From Egicoccus sp. AB-alg2 (GTDB taxonomy: Bacteria > Actinomycetota > Nitriliruptoria > Nitriliruptorales > Nitriliruptoraceae), in the NCBI RefSeq assembly GCF_041821065.1, contig NZ_JBGUAX010000001.1:372001-436000 (forward strand): DNA of 64,000 nt, in the 5' to 3' direction. The notes beneath the pieces are model-generated. The model made no database searches, was not told where the DNA came from, and saw only the letters and a program-made list of their open reading frames with translations. The translations under genes and the position numbers were made by a program. Positions 33,681 through 44,611 of this stretch are shown here, piece by piece; the stretch's first letter is position 1; each line of letters begins with the position of its first letter.

Positions 33681-34115
33681 CTAGCGCTCCACCGAGAGGA
33701 CGGGCTTCAGGGGGTCGGCGGTCCGGCCGGCGCCGTCGAGTTCCGACACGGCGCCATCGGCCGGCAGGTTGCGGGCGAGCTGGACGTGACGGCCGGGCCC
33801 GCCGGGGACCAGGCCGAGCTCGGTCGCGGCGGCACGGATGCGGGCCGGGTCCTCCAGTGCCGCGACGTCGGCCACCAGTTGCGCGTAGACCCGCTCGGCC
33901 TCGTCGACCCGCCGGTCGAGCTCACGGGCCTGGACGGCGTCGGCGGCCGCCAGCGCGTTCAGGGTGACGGTCCCGAACACGGCGCCACCGAGCACGGCGA
34001 TGATCAGCAGCGCGAACAACAGCGTGTGCCGCTTCTGCGGCTCGCCGACCACTTCGAGGTGGCGCTGCGGATCGTCGGTGTGGACGTGCTTGCGGGGGGC
34101 GGTGAGGGCGCTCAA
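33681..34115 (-). CDS. ftsL: FtsL-like bitopic division protein
   Basis: Small divisome protein that with FtsQ and FtsB regulates FtsW-FtsI. The 144-residue protein has a polar N-terminus, one membrane segment (about residues 30-50, beginning LLFALLIIAVLGG) and a periplasmic coiled coil with leucine-rich heptads (LDRRVDEAERVYAQLVADVAAL). Sequence conservation in the family is low, so the call rests on topology and the invariant place between rsmH and ftsI. The TTG at 34115 is chosen because GGAG lies eight bases upstream; a CTG at 34121 overlapping the rsmH stop is another possibility. Confidence 0.85.
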   Translation of the reverse strand: MSALTAPRKHVHTDDPQRHLEVVGEPQKRHTLLFALLIIAVLGGAVFGTVTLNALAAADAVQARELDRRVDEAERVYAQLVADVAALEDPARIRAAATELGLVPGGPGRHVQLARNLPADGAVSELDGAGRTADPLKPVLSVER

Positions 34116-34117
34116 CG

Positions 34118-35091
<974 letters not shown>

Positions 35092-35095
<4 letters not shown>

Positions 35096-35517
35096 GTGAA
35101 GGTGAACGGGGCGTCGAGGCTGGCGAACGCCTCCTCGGCCGCTTCGCGGTACTGGTCCCAGGTCGCGCGGTCCCAGATCTCGACCTTCTCGTCCGCACCG
35201 TTGACGGTGAGGTCCTTGTCGAGTCCGGCGTAGGTGCGCAGCCGCGGCGGGATGGTGACGCGGCCCTGGGCGTCGGGCTTCTCCTCGTGGGCGCCAGCGA
35301 GGAACACGCGCAGGTAGGCCCGTGCCCGCTGGTCCTCGCGGGGCACGGCACGCAGTTCCTCGACCCGGCGCTCGAAGGCGGTCAGGGGGTAGACGTCGAT
35401 GCAGCGGTCCTGCGAGGGAGCGAAGACCAGGCCGCTGGAGAGCCGCTCACGGAAGCGCGCGGGCAGGATCACGCGCCCCTTGGCGTCCAGCGTGTGCTGG
35501 TGCTCTCCGAGGAACAA
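35092..35517 (-). CDS. mraZ: Transcriptional regulator MraZ
   Basis: DNA-binding protein with AbrB-like fold that controls the dcw operon. The 141-residue protein has two MraZ repeats: FLGEHQHTLDAKGRVILPARFRE near residue 2 and AHEEKPDAQGRVTIPPRLR near residue 77, each with the DxxGRVxxP loop that contacts DNA. The start is TTG 35517, which encodes the universally conserved N-terminus (fM)FLGEHQH. The repeats at 35569-35583 upstream match the direct-repeat operators MraZ is known to bind, so autoregulation is likely. Confidence 0.95.
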
Positions 35518-35568
35518 CCCCGTCCCTGCCTGTTCGTTGCCTCGTGCTCCCCCGGCCGGGAAAGCCCT

Positions 35569-35583
35569 CCACTTCGCGCCACT
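35569..35583 (-). promoter_or_regulatory. MraZ operator: two AGTGG boxes 10 bp apart
   Basis: On the minus strand AGTGG-CGCGA-AGTGG, in the direction of mraZ and about 52-66 bp before its start codon. MraZ proteins bind direct repeats of a GTGG/TGGG core spaced by ten bases, so this is the likely autoregulatory site. Confidence 0.7.
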
Positions 35584-35746
35584 CTACGTCACCCGGACAC
35601 CAGTCGGCAACGACCCGGGTCACGAAAGCGCAGGTCATCGCCGACTTCTGGCCGACCTCGCCCGACGGTGGTCGGCCCGCCGCCGGGCTGGCGAGCGGAC
35701 GGCCTGGATCGGGCGAACGCGGCGAAACGCCGAGTCGGTCGCACGG

Positions 35747-35791
35747 AGTGGCGCGAAGTGGCGCGCCCGCGTGGCGCGAAGTGGCGCGCCC
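35747..35791 (+). promoter_or_regulatory. Second MraZ-box array in opposite orientation
   Basis: Four GTGG cores starting at 35747 (AGTGG), 35757 (AGTGG), 35770 (CGTGG) and 35780 (AGTGG): two 10-bp-spaced pairs, forming a 23-bp tandem duplication. They share the CGCGA spacer with the mraZ-proximal set but point away from mraZ, about 230 bp upstream of it. Confidence 0.55.
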
Positions 35792-35877
35792 TCGCGCCGA
35801 GACGGTTGCGTGCATCCGGGCGCGCACGGGCGGCGGGTCCGGATGCACGCACGACTCGCGGGTGGCGAGGTCGTGCG

Positions 35878-36486
35878 TCAGGCGGTGGGGTCCATCAGCC
35901 GCAGCAGACCGCCGAACCAGATCGACGACAGGGTCCGCACCACCGAGGCGCGCTGTGCCTCGTCGTCGGTCGTCATGCCCTGGGTCGCGTAGCCCTCCAC
36001 CATGGCGACCAGCGCGGCGGCGGCCACCTCGGCGTCGTGCGGGGTGGCGTCCAGGGCCGGGGCGAGGTTCTCCGCCACCCGTTCGACGTAGCCGACCCGG
36101 ACCTCTCGGAGCCGGTCGCGGAAGTGCTTGTCGTGGGCGCTGGCCTCCAGCCAGGTGCGCACCACGTCGGCGTGCTGGGAGAACACGTCGACGAAGCGGT
36201 CGATGACCGCGGCGATGGTGGCGAGGACGTCGGGGCCCTCCCACGGCTCGTCGACCACCGACTGCAGCTGCCCGGCCGTCTCCTCGATCAGGGCGTCGAG
36301 CACGGCCGCCTTGTTCTCGAAGTACGTGTAGAAGGTGCCGTGGCTGACGCCGGCCCGGGCGACGACGTCCTCGACCCGCGCCGCCGCGTAGCCACGCTCT
36401 GCGAACACCGCGCGGGCGGCCTCGCGCAGACGCGCGGCCGTGCGTTCGCCGCGGGTCGTGCGCGGCGCGACGGGCTCGCCGGTCAC
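35878..36486 (-). CDS. TetR-family transcriptional regulator
   Basis: A 202-residue one-component repressor. The N-terminal helix-turn-helix domain (about residues 10-58) reads RLREAARAVFAERGYAAARVEDVVARAGVSHGTFYTYFENKAAVLDALI, shown here in part; the C-terminal ligand domain is helical and variable. GTG 36486 has AGGAGAGG upstream. A 14-bp palindrome (36504-36517) lies 18 bp before the start and is a likely operator. The divergent neighbour is a small zinc-ribbon protein at 36616. The ligand cannot be predicted; TetR regulators of this form often control lipid or efflux genes, and the MoxR operon or the dcw cluster on either side are candidates only by proximity. Confidence 0.9.
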   Translation of the reverse strand: MTGEPVAPRTTRGERTAARLREAARAVFAERGYAAARVEDVVARAGVSHGTFYTYFENKAAVLDALIEETAGQLQSVVDEPWEGPDVLATIAAVIDRFVDVFSQHADVVRTWLEASAHDKHFRDRLREVRVGYVERVAENLAPALDATPHDAEVAAAALVAMVEGYATQGMTTDDEAQRASVVRTLSSIWFGGLLRLMDPTA

Positions 36487-36503
36487 GGCCTCTCCTGGTT
36501 CAC

Positions 36504-36517
36504 CGGTGCGGGCACCG
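36504..36517. promoter_or_regulatory. Palindrome CGGTGC-GG-GCACCG, candidate TetR operator
   Basis: Perfect 6-bp arms 18 bp upstream of the TetR start. A second, imperfect element of similar composition (GGTGGCACCACG, 36544-36555) follows, and a TTGACA hexamer at 36560-36565 could be the -35 of the rightward gene, so the sites would cover both divergent promoters. Confidence 0.5.
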
Positions 36518-36615
36518 TAGTGGCCGGACGGCCTCACCCGCGAGGTGGCACCACGTCCGTTGACACCGATGTCGACGTCAGGCACCGTGCGGCGAGCCAG
36601 CGATCGGGATGCAGC

Positions 36616-36867
36616 ATGGCGTTCGACTGCGACGGCTGCGGGCGGCAGCAGGACGGTCGGCGGGTCGTGTTCAGCACCGAGGCGACCGACGAGACCGGGC
36701 TGGACGTCGAGGTGACCAAGCGCTGGGTCACCTGCCCGGACTGCGCCGACGAGGTGTTCGGCCGGATCGGCATGCGCTCGCCCTGGGACGACGCCGACGG
36801 TCGGGCCCTGACGTATCCGGACCAGGTGCTCACCGAACCGGCGCTGACGCCCGTCCACCCCGGCTGA
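36616..36867 (+). CDS. Small zinc-ribbon-like protein
   Basis: An 83-residue protein with two CxxC pairs, CDGCG at residues 5-9 and CPDC at about residues 40-43, spaced as in a zinc ribbon, followed by an acidic region. No specific family is recognised. ATG 36616 has a weak CGGGA ribosome site. It is divergent from the TetR gene and precedes the moxR operon by 146 bp. Composition and the paired cysteines argue for a real gene; function unknown. Confidence 0.65.
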   Translation: MAFDCDGCGRQQDGRRVVFSTEATDETGLDVEVTKRWVTCPDCADEVFGRIGMRSPWDDADGRALTYPDQVLTEPALTPVHPG

Positions 36868-37013
36868 GCCGATCCGCCGTCGCCGCCCGCCGGCCGGAAG
36901 GCCGTGGGTACCATCGGCCAGCCGACAGGGAGGGACGCGGGCATCGTGTTCCGCGCGCCGTCCCGCCGCGGAGCGTCCGCGGCCCCGACCACCGGGCAGA
37001 CGGGGAGGACCGT

Positions 37014-37987
<974 letters not shown>

Positions 37988-37991
<4 letters not shown>

Positions 37992-39256
37992 CCCACATGC
38001 CCCGGCGGCCGACCCGAGGGCCCTTCGGGCTGTTCACCCAGCGCGGGCTCGGCCTGCTGGGCGGCGCGGTCGCGCTGTGGGTCGCGGCGCGCGGCTTCGG
38101 GGTACGTGAGTTGCAGATGGCGGCGGTCGCGCTGCTGGCGCTGCTCCTGTTGAGCCTGCTGTTCCTGCTGTTCACCTCGACCCGCCTGCACGTCGACCGG
38201 CTGGTGCGTCCCGGACGGCTCTTCCACGACGGGGTCGGCGAGGTGGAGCTCACCATCACCAACACGGGGCGGCTGCCGACCGCCACCATGGAGGTCCGTG
38301 ACACGGTCCCGGCGATGCTGAGCTCGCGGTCCGCGGCGGTGGTCCCGCCGCTGCGGGCGGGGACGCGGACGACGGTCCGCTACCCCGTCCGAGGGCTGCA
38401 GCGCGGCCGGTTCACGGTCGGGCCGGTCGTGGTGGCGATGCGCGACCCGTTCGGCGTCGTCACCCGCCAGCGCGTGCTCGGCAACGCCGGGGAGCTGGTC
38501 GTCTACCCGCCCATCTGGCGCCTGCCGGACGGCGTGCCGCTCGGCGGCACCACCAACATGGGCGGCGAGGGACGTCCGCGGCCGCTGCCCAGCGGCGAGG
38601 ACCTCGCCAACGTTCGCGAGTACGTGCGCGGCGACGACCTGCGGACCGTGCACTGGCCCACCACCGCCCACCGCGGCAAGCTGATGGTCCGCCAGGCCGA
38701 GTCGCCACAGGACCCGCGCGTCGTGCTGGTCCTCGACGTCCGTGGCGACCGGCATACCGGCCGGGGCCCGTCCGCGAGCTTCGAGACCGCCGTGTCGGCC
38801 GCCGCGAGCATCACCTACCACGTGTCCGCCCGCGGGCGCCAGGTCGTGCTCCTGGACCGGCCACTGCCGGCGCCACCACGGTCGCTGCCGTGGCAGGAGT
38901 GGCTGGAACGTCTCGCCGACGCCACCCCCGCCGAGGTGGACCTGCCGGCCCTGCTGCAACAGGTCGGCCAGGGCACCGCCGGTGACGGCACATTCATCGG
39001 GGTGCTGACGATCCCCGACCCGCTGGAGTTGCGCACGCTCGTCCGCGCCGGCCGGGGCTTCTCCACACGCATCGCGGTGCTCGTCGACGCGGACAGCCAC
39101 CAGGGCCGCGCGAGCGCCGCATCGCGCGAGCACACCCAGGCCACCGCGGCCGCGCTGCAGGCGGCCGGCTGGCGGGTCACGGTGGTGGCGGCCGGCGAGC
39201 GACTCGACGAGCGCTGGCAGCAGTTGCTGCGACGCCCCCGGCTGGCGGTCACATGA
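37988..39256 (+). CDS. DUF58 domain membrane protein
   Basis: A 422-residue protein with two N-terminal membrane segments (about residues 17-63) followed by a beta-rich region and the DUF58 core, recognisable by the motif GEDLANVREYVRGDDLRTVHWPTTAHRGKLMVRQ near residue 205, shown here in part, and the following VLVLDVRGDR that begins a von-Willebrand-like fold. GTG 37988 overlaps the moxR stop, and the stop overlaps the transglutaminase start by four bases. The DUF58 protein is the expected partner of MoxR. Confidence 0.9.
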
Positions 39257-41583
39257 GACGTCGCGACGGGATCCTCGCGGTCGTCACCCTGCTGGTGGTG
39301 CTGGCCACGCTGCCGGCGTACGGGCGCGTCTTCGGCGACCCCGCCTGGCGTGGGCCGGTGATCGTCGCCGCGCTGCTCGCGCTCGTCACCGCCGCGGCCC
39401 TGCGGGCCCTGCGCGTGCCGTGGTGGGTGGCCCTGGTCGTCTCCGCCGGGGCACTGGCGATGCTCACCTACGTCCTGCACCTTCCGCCCGACGGGCTGCT
39501 GCCCGGCACCGAGCAGTGGCAGCAGGCACGGGAACTGTTCGCCGAGGCGCTGGTCGAGATCCGCGAGACCCCCTCCCCCGCACCGGTCCTCCCGGGGTTG
39601 CTGTTGCTCCTGACCACGGGTTTCTGGGCCGTCACGCACCTCGCCCACGAGGTCGTGGTCCGCTGGCGCCGGGCCGGGCTCGGCCTCGTGCCGGTGCTGG
39701 TGTTGTGGGCGGTGCCACTGGCGATCACCGCCGGCGACGGCCCGACGTGGCGGGTCGCCGTGCCGTTCCTCGCCGGCGCCGGCCTGCTCCTCCTGCTCTC
39801 GGCACCCGACGCACTGCCAGCAGGGCAGCGCCCGGTGCCGCGGGCGACGACCAGCGGACTTGCCGTCGGCACCGCCGCGATCGTGGTCGCCGTCGTGGCC
39901 CCCGGCGTGCTCCCCGGCTACGACGCCGAGGCCTGGATCGACCTCGGTTCGGCCGCCGACCCCCGGGGCTATCAGCCGATCGTCGACGTGTCCGATCGCC
40001 TCAAGCTGCCGACCGAGCGCGACGTGCTGCGGGTGCGCACCGAGCAACGCACCTACCTGCGCCTGGCCGGCCTCGACAGCTTCGACGGCTTCACCTGGCG
40101 CCTCGGCCCCACCGGCGAGGGCTCCTACCGGCCGGATCCGTCGTCGCTGTTCTCCGCCCGCGACGTCCTGCCGCCCGAGGCCGACGCCTCCGCCTCCGAG
40201 CCGCTGTTCGTCGACGTCGAGGTCCTCGAGCTGCAGAACATCTACGTGCCGGTCCCCTACCAGCCCGTCCAGGTGCTGGGCCCGCAGCGCGACGAGATGG
40301 TGTGGTCCACCGAGGGCGGCTTCCTCGCGACCTGGGACACGGTCGACGGTGAGCTCGCCGGCCAACCACGTGTCGGCGTGCGGGAAGGCGTGACCTACCG
40401 CGTCCAGGCGTCCCGACCCACCCCGAGCTACGAGCAGCTCCGCGAGGTGGAGATCGACGACGCGACGCGCGAACGGCTCACGCAGTTGCCGCGCGAGTAC
40501 GAGGGGCTGCGCGAACAGGCCGAGGAGGTCTACGCCGCCGCGGACGCGGACACGACGGTCGACCGCGCGCTGGCGCTGCAGGAGTGGTTCATCGGCGACG
40601 AGGGCGGATTCACCTACGACCTCGACGTCCCGGCGCTGCGCGGCGACCGTGCCCTCGAACGGTTCGTGCTCGAGGACAAGGTCGGCTACTGCGAGTACTT
40701 CGCCACGGCGATGGCGGTCATGCTCCGCGAGACCGGCATCCCCGCCCGCGTGGCCGTCGGGTTCCTGCCGGGCCGGTTGTCGGCGCCGGCCGATCCCGCA
40801 CTGGGGCGCGAGATGGACGAGTACACCGTGTCCACCCGCGATGCCCACGCCTGGGTCGAGGTGCTGTTCCCCGGGTACGGGTGGGTCACGTTCGAGCCCA
40901 CCCCCCGCGACGACCGCACCCAGATCGTGCCGCGCGAGGCGGACCTGACGCCACTGGAGAACGAGCGTGAACGCGCCGCACGCCTGCGCGCCGAGGAGCG
41001 CGAGGAGCAGGGTCCCGACGCGCGCGACAACACGACGCCGAACGTCCCGCTCCCGCTGCCCAACGAGGACACCGCCCCACCACAGGCGACCTCACCGGAG
41101 GCGGGCACGCAGGCAGGACGCACGGCGATCTGGCCGCTCGCGCTGATCGGCCTGGGCCTGCTCGGCGTGGCCCTCGTGACCGTCCGCTCCCAGCGGGGCC
41201 GAGCCCGGTCGGCCGGCGACGGACCGGCCGGTCGGGTCCTCATGTCGCAGCGTCGCCTGCTCGCGGGCGCGGCGTCGTTGGGGCTCGTCCGCCGCCCGTC
41301 CGAGACCACCCCGGAGCTGGTCGCCCGCTGGCAGGCCGAAGGGCGGGTCGACGGGGCGGGCACGCGGTTCGCTCAGCTGGCGCAACGCGCCGCGTTCGGC
41401 GGCGACGTCGACGACCGCCTCGCCGACGAGGCCGAGGTGCTGGCCACCGAGCTCGAGGAGGACCTGCGGGCGTCGGTGGACACCCGCGACCGGCTGCTGT
41501 CGCCCGTGCGCGTGCCCGTCACGCAGGGTGTGTCACGGACCCGCGAGCTCGTCGGCGCCGTCCGCGACCGCTGGCGCGGGTGA
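39253..41583 (+). CDS. Transglutaminase-like membrane protein (TgpA-type)
   Basis: A 776-residue protein. Residues 1-225 contain about seven membrane segments (TgpA N-terminal domain); an extracytoplasmic transglutaminase-core domain follows with Cys480 in KVGYCEYFATAMA, His532 in STRDAHAWVEVLFP and the acidic position in VTFEPTPRD. One more membrane segment lies near residues 625-642, then a cytoplasmic DUF4129-like tail. The catalytic Cys and His are intact, so it may act as a protease or cross-linking enzyme on cell-envelope proteins. It ends the moxR-DUF58 operon; the triad is common in actinobacteria and usually cell-envelope related. Confidence 0.9.
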   Translation: MRRRDGILAVVTLLVVLATLPAYGRVFGDPAWRGPVIVAALLALVTAAALRALRVPWWVALVVSAGALAMLTYVLHLPPDGLLPGTEQWQQARELFAEALVEIRETPSPAPVLPGLLLLLTTGFWAVTHLAHEVVVRWRRAGLGLVPVLVLWAVPLAITAGDGPTWRVAVPFLAGAGLLLLLSAPDALPAGQRPVPRATTSGLAVGTAAIVVAVVAPGVLPGYDAEAWIDLGSAADPRGYQPIVDVSDRLKLPTERDVLRVRTEQRTYLRLAGLDSFDGFTWRLGPTGEGSYRPDPSSLFSARDVLPPEADASASEPLFVDVEVLELQNIYVPVPYQPVQVLGPQRDEMVWSTEGGFLATWDTVDGELAGQPRVGVREGVTYRVQASRPTPSYEQLREVEIDDATRERLTQLPREYEGLREQAEEVYAAADADTTVDRALALQEWFIGDEGGFTYDLDVPALRGDRALERFVLEDKVGYCEYFATAMAVMLRETGIPARVAVGFLPGRLSAPADPALGREMDEYTVSTRDAHAWVEVLFPGYGWVTFEPTPRDDRTQIVPREADLTPLENERERAARLRAEEREEQGPDARDNTTPNVPLPLPNEDTAPPQATSPEAGTQAGRTAIWPLALIGLGLLGVALVTVRSQRGRARSAGDGPAGRVLMSQRRLLAGAASLGLVRRPSETTPELVARWQAEGRVDGAGTRFAQLAQRAAFGGDVDDRLADEAEVLATELEEDLRASVDTRDRLLSPVRVPVTQGVSRTRELVGAVRDRWRG

Positions 41584-41649
41584 ACCGACGGAGGCGCAGC
41601 AGGCGGCATCGCGGCGACACCGGACCCGCCTGAGGGAGCGGGCCGGACG

Positions 41650-41958
41650 TCAGCTGGACTCGTCGGGAGGAACCGGCGCGGGCGTCGGCTGTTCCGGACG
41701 TTCGCGGAGTGCCGTCGCACCGAGGAGGATGGCGCCCAGCAGCAACGCCATGCCGACGACACCGAAGGCGATGCTGAACGTCAGCCCGAGCAGCGACAGG
41801 ACCCCGAGCACCGCCATCGCGACGGCCAGGCGAAGCCGCAGCGTGCGGGACGGGCCTTTTCGGGTTCGGCGCGCACGGGCGACGAACCGTGGATCCTCGG
41901 CGGCGAGCTGACGCTCGATCTCCGCGAGGATCCGCTCCTCGTGCTCGGACAACGGCAT
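41650..41958 (-). CDS. DUF3040 membrane protein
   Basis: A 102-residue protein starting MPLSEHEERILAEIERQL, the conserved N-terminus of the actinobacterial DUF3040 family, followed by two adjacent membrane segments (about residues 42-83) and a Pro-rich tail. The function is unknown. DUF3040 genes commonly flank mraZ or dinB in actinobacteria; here it lies 6 kb from mraZ. ATG 41958 is the start used by the family. Confidence 0.88.
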   Translation of the reverse strand: MPLSEHEERILAEIERQLAAEDPRFVARARRTRKGPSRTLRLRLAVAMAVLGVLSLLGLTFSIAFGVVGMALLLGAILLGATALRERPEQPTPAPVPPDESS

Positions 41959-42124
41959 ACGGATTCCACGTGGCCGACGGTCGTGAGAATGTACCGACGG
42001 GCCGGGGGCGGTGCACCCTGTCGTGTGGCCGATGCGCGCCCCGGCCGACGTCGCGGCGCCAGGGGTGCGCGACACCGATCCGACCGGCCCCGCGGCTCCG
42101 GATGCCTCGTCTCGGCGAGGTCGG

Positions 42125-42901
42125 TCAGGCGCCGACGAAGCGTGGCAGCCTGCCGTGCCATCTCGCGGTCACCGCTTCGGTGAAGTCGGGTCCGGAGAGG
42201 CAGGCGAGCTGCGTGGCGGCCTCCGCACCCAGTGCCTCGGTGCGGCCACGTTCGAGGTTCTCGCGCAGCAGCCGGGGCGCACGGCGGAGGGCGCCGGGAC
42301 CGGCCGCGAGCCGTGCGGCCAGTGCATGCGCCTCCCCTTGCGGGTCCTCGCCGCCCAGCCGGAGCTCGGCCAGCCCCATCGCGAGTGCCTCGTCGGCCTC
42401 GACGGTGCGGGCGGTGAGCGTCAGCTCCGTCGCCCGGCCGAGACCGACCAGGCGCGGCAGTCGCCACGTGCCGCCGAGGTCGGGTACGAGGCCCCAGTCG
42501 GCCTCCTTGACGGCGAGGCGGGCGGTCGGCGCCACGGCGCGGAGGTGGCAGGCGAGCGCCAGCTGGATGCCGCCTCCGAAGCAGTATCCCTCGATCGCGG
42601 CCAGCGTCGGCTTGTCGAGGTCTTCGAACGCGGAGAAGGCGTCCTGGAGCCCGCCGATGAACTCGGGCGTCACGCCGCCCTGCACCTGGTCGCCGAACAC
42701 GGAGACGTCGATGCCCGAGGAGAACGTGCCGCCCTCGCCGGCGACGACGACCGCGCCCACCCGGTGGTCGTCGGCTGCCCGGCCGGCGGCGTCGCGAAGT
42801 CCCTCGAACACCTCGAGGGACATCGCGTTGCGCTTGTCGGGTCGCTGGATCGTGACGTGCGCCACACCCTCGGCGATCTCGTAGCCGACGGCCTCGCTCA
42901 T
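42125..42901 (-). CDS. Enoyl-CoA hydratase/isomerase family protein
   Basis: Crotonase-fold enzyme of 258 residues acting on acyl-CoA thioesters. The oxyanion-hole segments GGTFSSGIDVSVFG (about residues 57-70) and GYCFGGGIQLALACHLR (about 104-120) are intact. The catalytic region reads VKEADWGLVPDLGGTWRLPRLVG; the Asp before LGG is seen in PaaG-type hydratase-isomerases rather than classical crotonases, which favours isomerase or ring-opening chemistry. It stands alone between DUF3040 and the histidine kinase gene, so its pathway is not shown. ATG 42901 is the clear start. Confidence 0.9.
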   Translation of the reverse strand: MSEAVGYEIAEGVAHVTIQRPDKRNAMSLEVFEGLRDAAGRAADDHRVGAVVVAGEGGTFSSGIDVSVFGDQVQGGVTPEFIGGLQDAFSAFEDLDKPTLAAIEGYCFGGGIQLALACHLRAVAPTARLAVKEADWGLVPDLGGTWRLPRLVGLGRATELTLTARTVEADEALAMGLAELRLGGEDPQGEAHALAARLAAGPGALRRAPRLLRENLERGRTEALGAEAATQLACLSGPDFTEAVTARWHGRLPRFVGA

Positions 42902-43081
42902 GTGTTGCCCTTCGCGTCACAGGGGACCGCGATCCTCGCAGGTGGCGTCCGCCGGTGACGAACCATCGGCGGGTCGCCCCGTCCGCGGACCCGGATCTGG
43001 CGTCGCGAGCGGGCCAGTAACTAGGATCGCCCGGCGACGATCGCAGGGCCATGAGGGGCCGCCGGAGGGGACGCCGGCGAC

Positions 43082-44611
43082 ATGGCCGGACTCGGGGACG
43101 TCTTGCAGCACTATCAGGGGGAGGACCGTCGTAACGCGCTGGTGTGTGCGTCGGTCGGTCCGGGGTGGACGCTGGCCTGGTTGCCGCTGGTGGTGGTCGC
43201 GGCCCTGCCGGCGATCACACTGGCGGACCGACTGAACGAGTTGGCGCTGCTGGGTCGGCCGACCTGGCGTGCCGTGACGGTGGCCTTGGCCGTCGTGCTG
43301 TCCCTGGTAGCCGCCCTGCTCCACCGGGCGACGGGTGAGGCGCGCGCGGTGCGCCTGTGTACTGCCACCGCGCTCCTGGCCGCCGCGAGCCTGCCCGCCT
43401 CGGTGCTCGGTGGCCGCCAACCGCGGCTCGGCGACGCGCTCGTGGTGGCGGGCACCGCCGTGGCGGGCTGGTGGTCGGTGCGCCTGTCCGACACCGCGGA
43501 GGTCGACACCTCGCTCCGCCCCGCGCCGGACGTGGTCCGTGGCCTCGGTGCGCTCGTCGTCGCGATGCTCGCGATCGTCGGCGCCGGCGAGGTGATGGGC
43601 GCCGTGCCGGTGCCGGTGCTGGCGGCAGCGGTGGCGACGATGCTGTGGACGGTCGCCGCCGCGCGTCTGCTGGTTCGTTGGCGCAGCCGCAGCGCGACCG
43701 CCCTGCAGGCCTGGACGGCCACCTTCGCGGTCGGCATGGCGGTGGCAGAGGCGGCTCGGCTCGTGGCCCGGTGGTCGCTGCAGCCGGGGTGGTTCCTGAC
43801 CAGCGCGGTCGTGCGCTTGGCGGGTCTGCTCGTGCTGACGGTCGGCGTGGTGTACCTGCTCACCCAGTCGCTGGAGGTGCGTCGTTCCGAGCTGCACCTG
43901 CTGCGGGTCGAGCGCGTCCGTTCCGAGCGCGACCGCGAACACCAGCAGCTGCAACTCCAGCACGAGGTCCGCAATGCGCTGCTGGGTCTGGAGGCCGCGA
44001 CCGCCGTCCTGCGCGGCGGGGAACGCCTGGCCCCGGACCGGCGCGAGGAGATGACCGCCGCGCTGGCCACCGGTCTGTCCCGGCTGCGTGTCCTGTTGCT
44101 CCCGGACGGCCAGCGGACGGCGGCGACGACCGTCCCCATCGGCCAGATCGTCGTGCCGACGGTCCTGCTGGCCCGGGCACGCGGTACGCAGCTCCTCCTC
44201 GACGGCGACCTCGACGCGACCGTCCAGTGCGTACCCGGGGCCCTGGCACAGGCACTGGACAACCTGCTGGTGAACGCCGACCGCCACGGCCGTGCCCGGG
44301 AGGTGCCCGCGCTCGTCCAGGTCGACCGCGACGGCGACCGCGTGCTCGTGCGCGTCAGCGATCGTGGTCCCGGCGTGCCCGACGGCCTGCGGGAGCAGGT
44401 CTTCGCGCCGGGCGTGACGCTCGCCGCCACCGGCGGTCACGGCGTCGGCCTCCCGCTCGCGCGTCGGCTGGTGCGCGAGGCCGGCGGTGAGCTGTGGGTC
44501 GATGCAGGCCTGGATCACGGCGCCTGCTTCGTGATGTCACTCCCCCTGGCTGGCTCGATGGACGCCGCCGGCGCCGGCGCCGGTGAGGAGCAGCGTGATC
44601 AACTCGTCTGA
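43082..44611 (+). CDS. Membrane sensor histidine kinase
   Basis: A 509-residue kinase. Residues 30-262 contain about eight membrane segments with almost no extracytoplasmic domain, indicating membrane-borne sensing. A cytoplasmic helix leads to the phosphoacceptor motif QLQHEVRNALLGLEAA, His294, followed by the N box DNLLVNADRHG (Asn394), G1 DRGPGVP (427-433) and G2 GGHGVGLPLARRL (451-463). The final 18 residues after the ATPase fold (Gly/Ala/Glu-rich) are antisense to the gene at 44537-44914. ATG 43082 follows a GC-rich leader; TAGGAT at about 43022 is a possible -10. It is likely paired with the response regulator at 44945 and may control the secretion operon that follows. Confidence 0.9.
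   Translation: MAGLGDVLQHYQGEDRRNALVCASVGPGWTLAWLPLVVVAALPAITLADRLNELALLGRPTWRAVTVALAVVLSLVAALLHRATGEARAVRLCTATALLAAASLPASVLGGRQPRLGDALVVAGTAVAGWWSVRLSDTAEVDTSLRPAPDVVRGLGALVVAMLAIVGAGEVMGAVPVPVLAAAVATMLWTVAAARLLVRWRSRSATALQAWTATFAVGMAVAEAARLVARWSLQPGWFLTSAVVRLAGLLVLTVGVVYLLTQSLEVRRSELHLLRVERVRSERDREHQQLQLQHEVRNALLGLEAATAVLRGGERLAPDRREEMTAALATGLSRLRVLLLPDGQRTAATTVPIGQIVVPTVLLARARGTQLLLDGDLDATVQCVPGALAQALDNLLVNADRHGRAREVPALVQVDRDGDRVLVRVSDRGPGVPDGLREQVFAPGVTLAATGGHGVGLPLARRLVREAGGELWVDAGLDHGACFVMSLPLAGSMDAAGAGAGEEQRDQLV

Larger units (their letters stand above)
35518..35877. promoter_or_regulatory. 360-bp region upstream of the dcw cluster with MraZ-type repeats
   Basis: Contains the promoter region of mraZ. 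Two sets of AGTGG-N5-AGTGG repeats are described separately. The stretch 35590-35740 shows no other clear element. A possible TetR terminator hairpin lies near 35813-35850 (GCATCCGG...CCGGATGC, 8-bp arms with a GC-rich loop), well placed for the end of the TetR gene. Confidence 0.6.
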
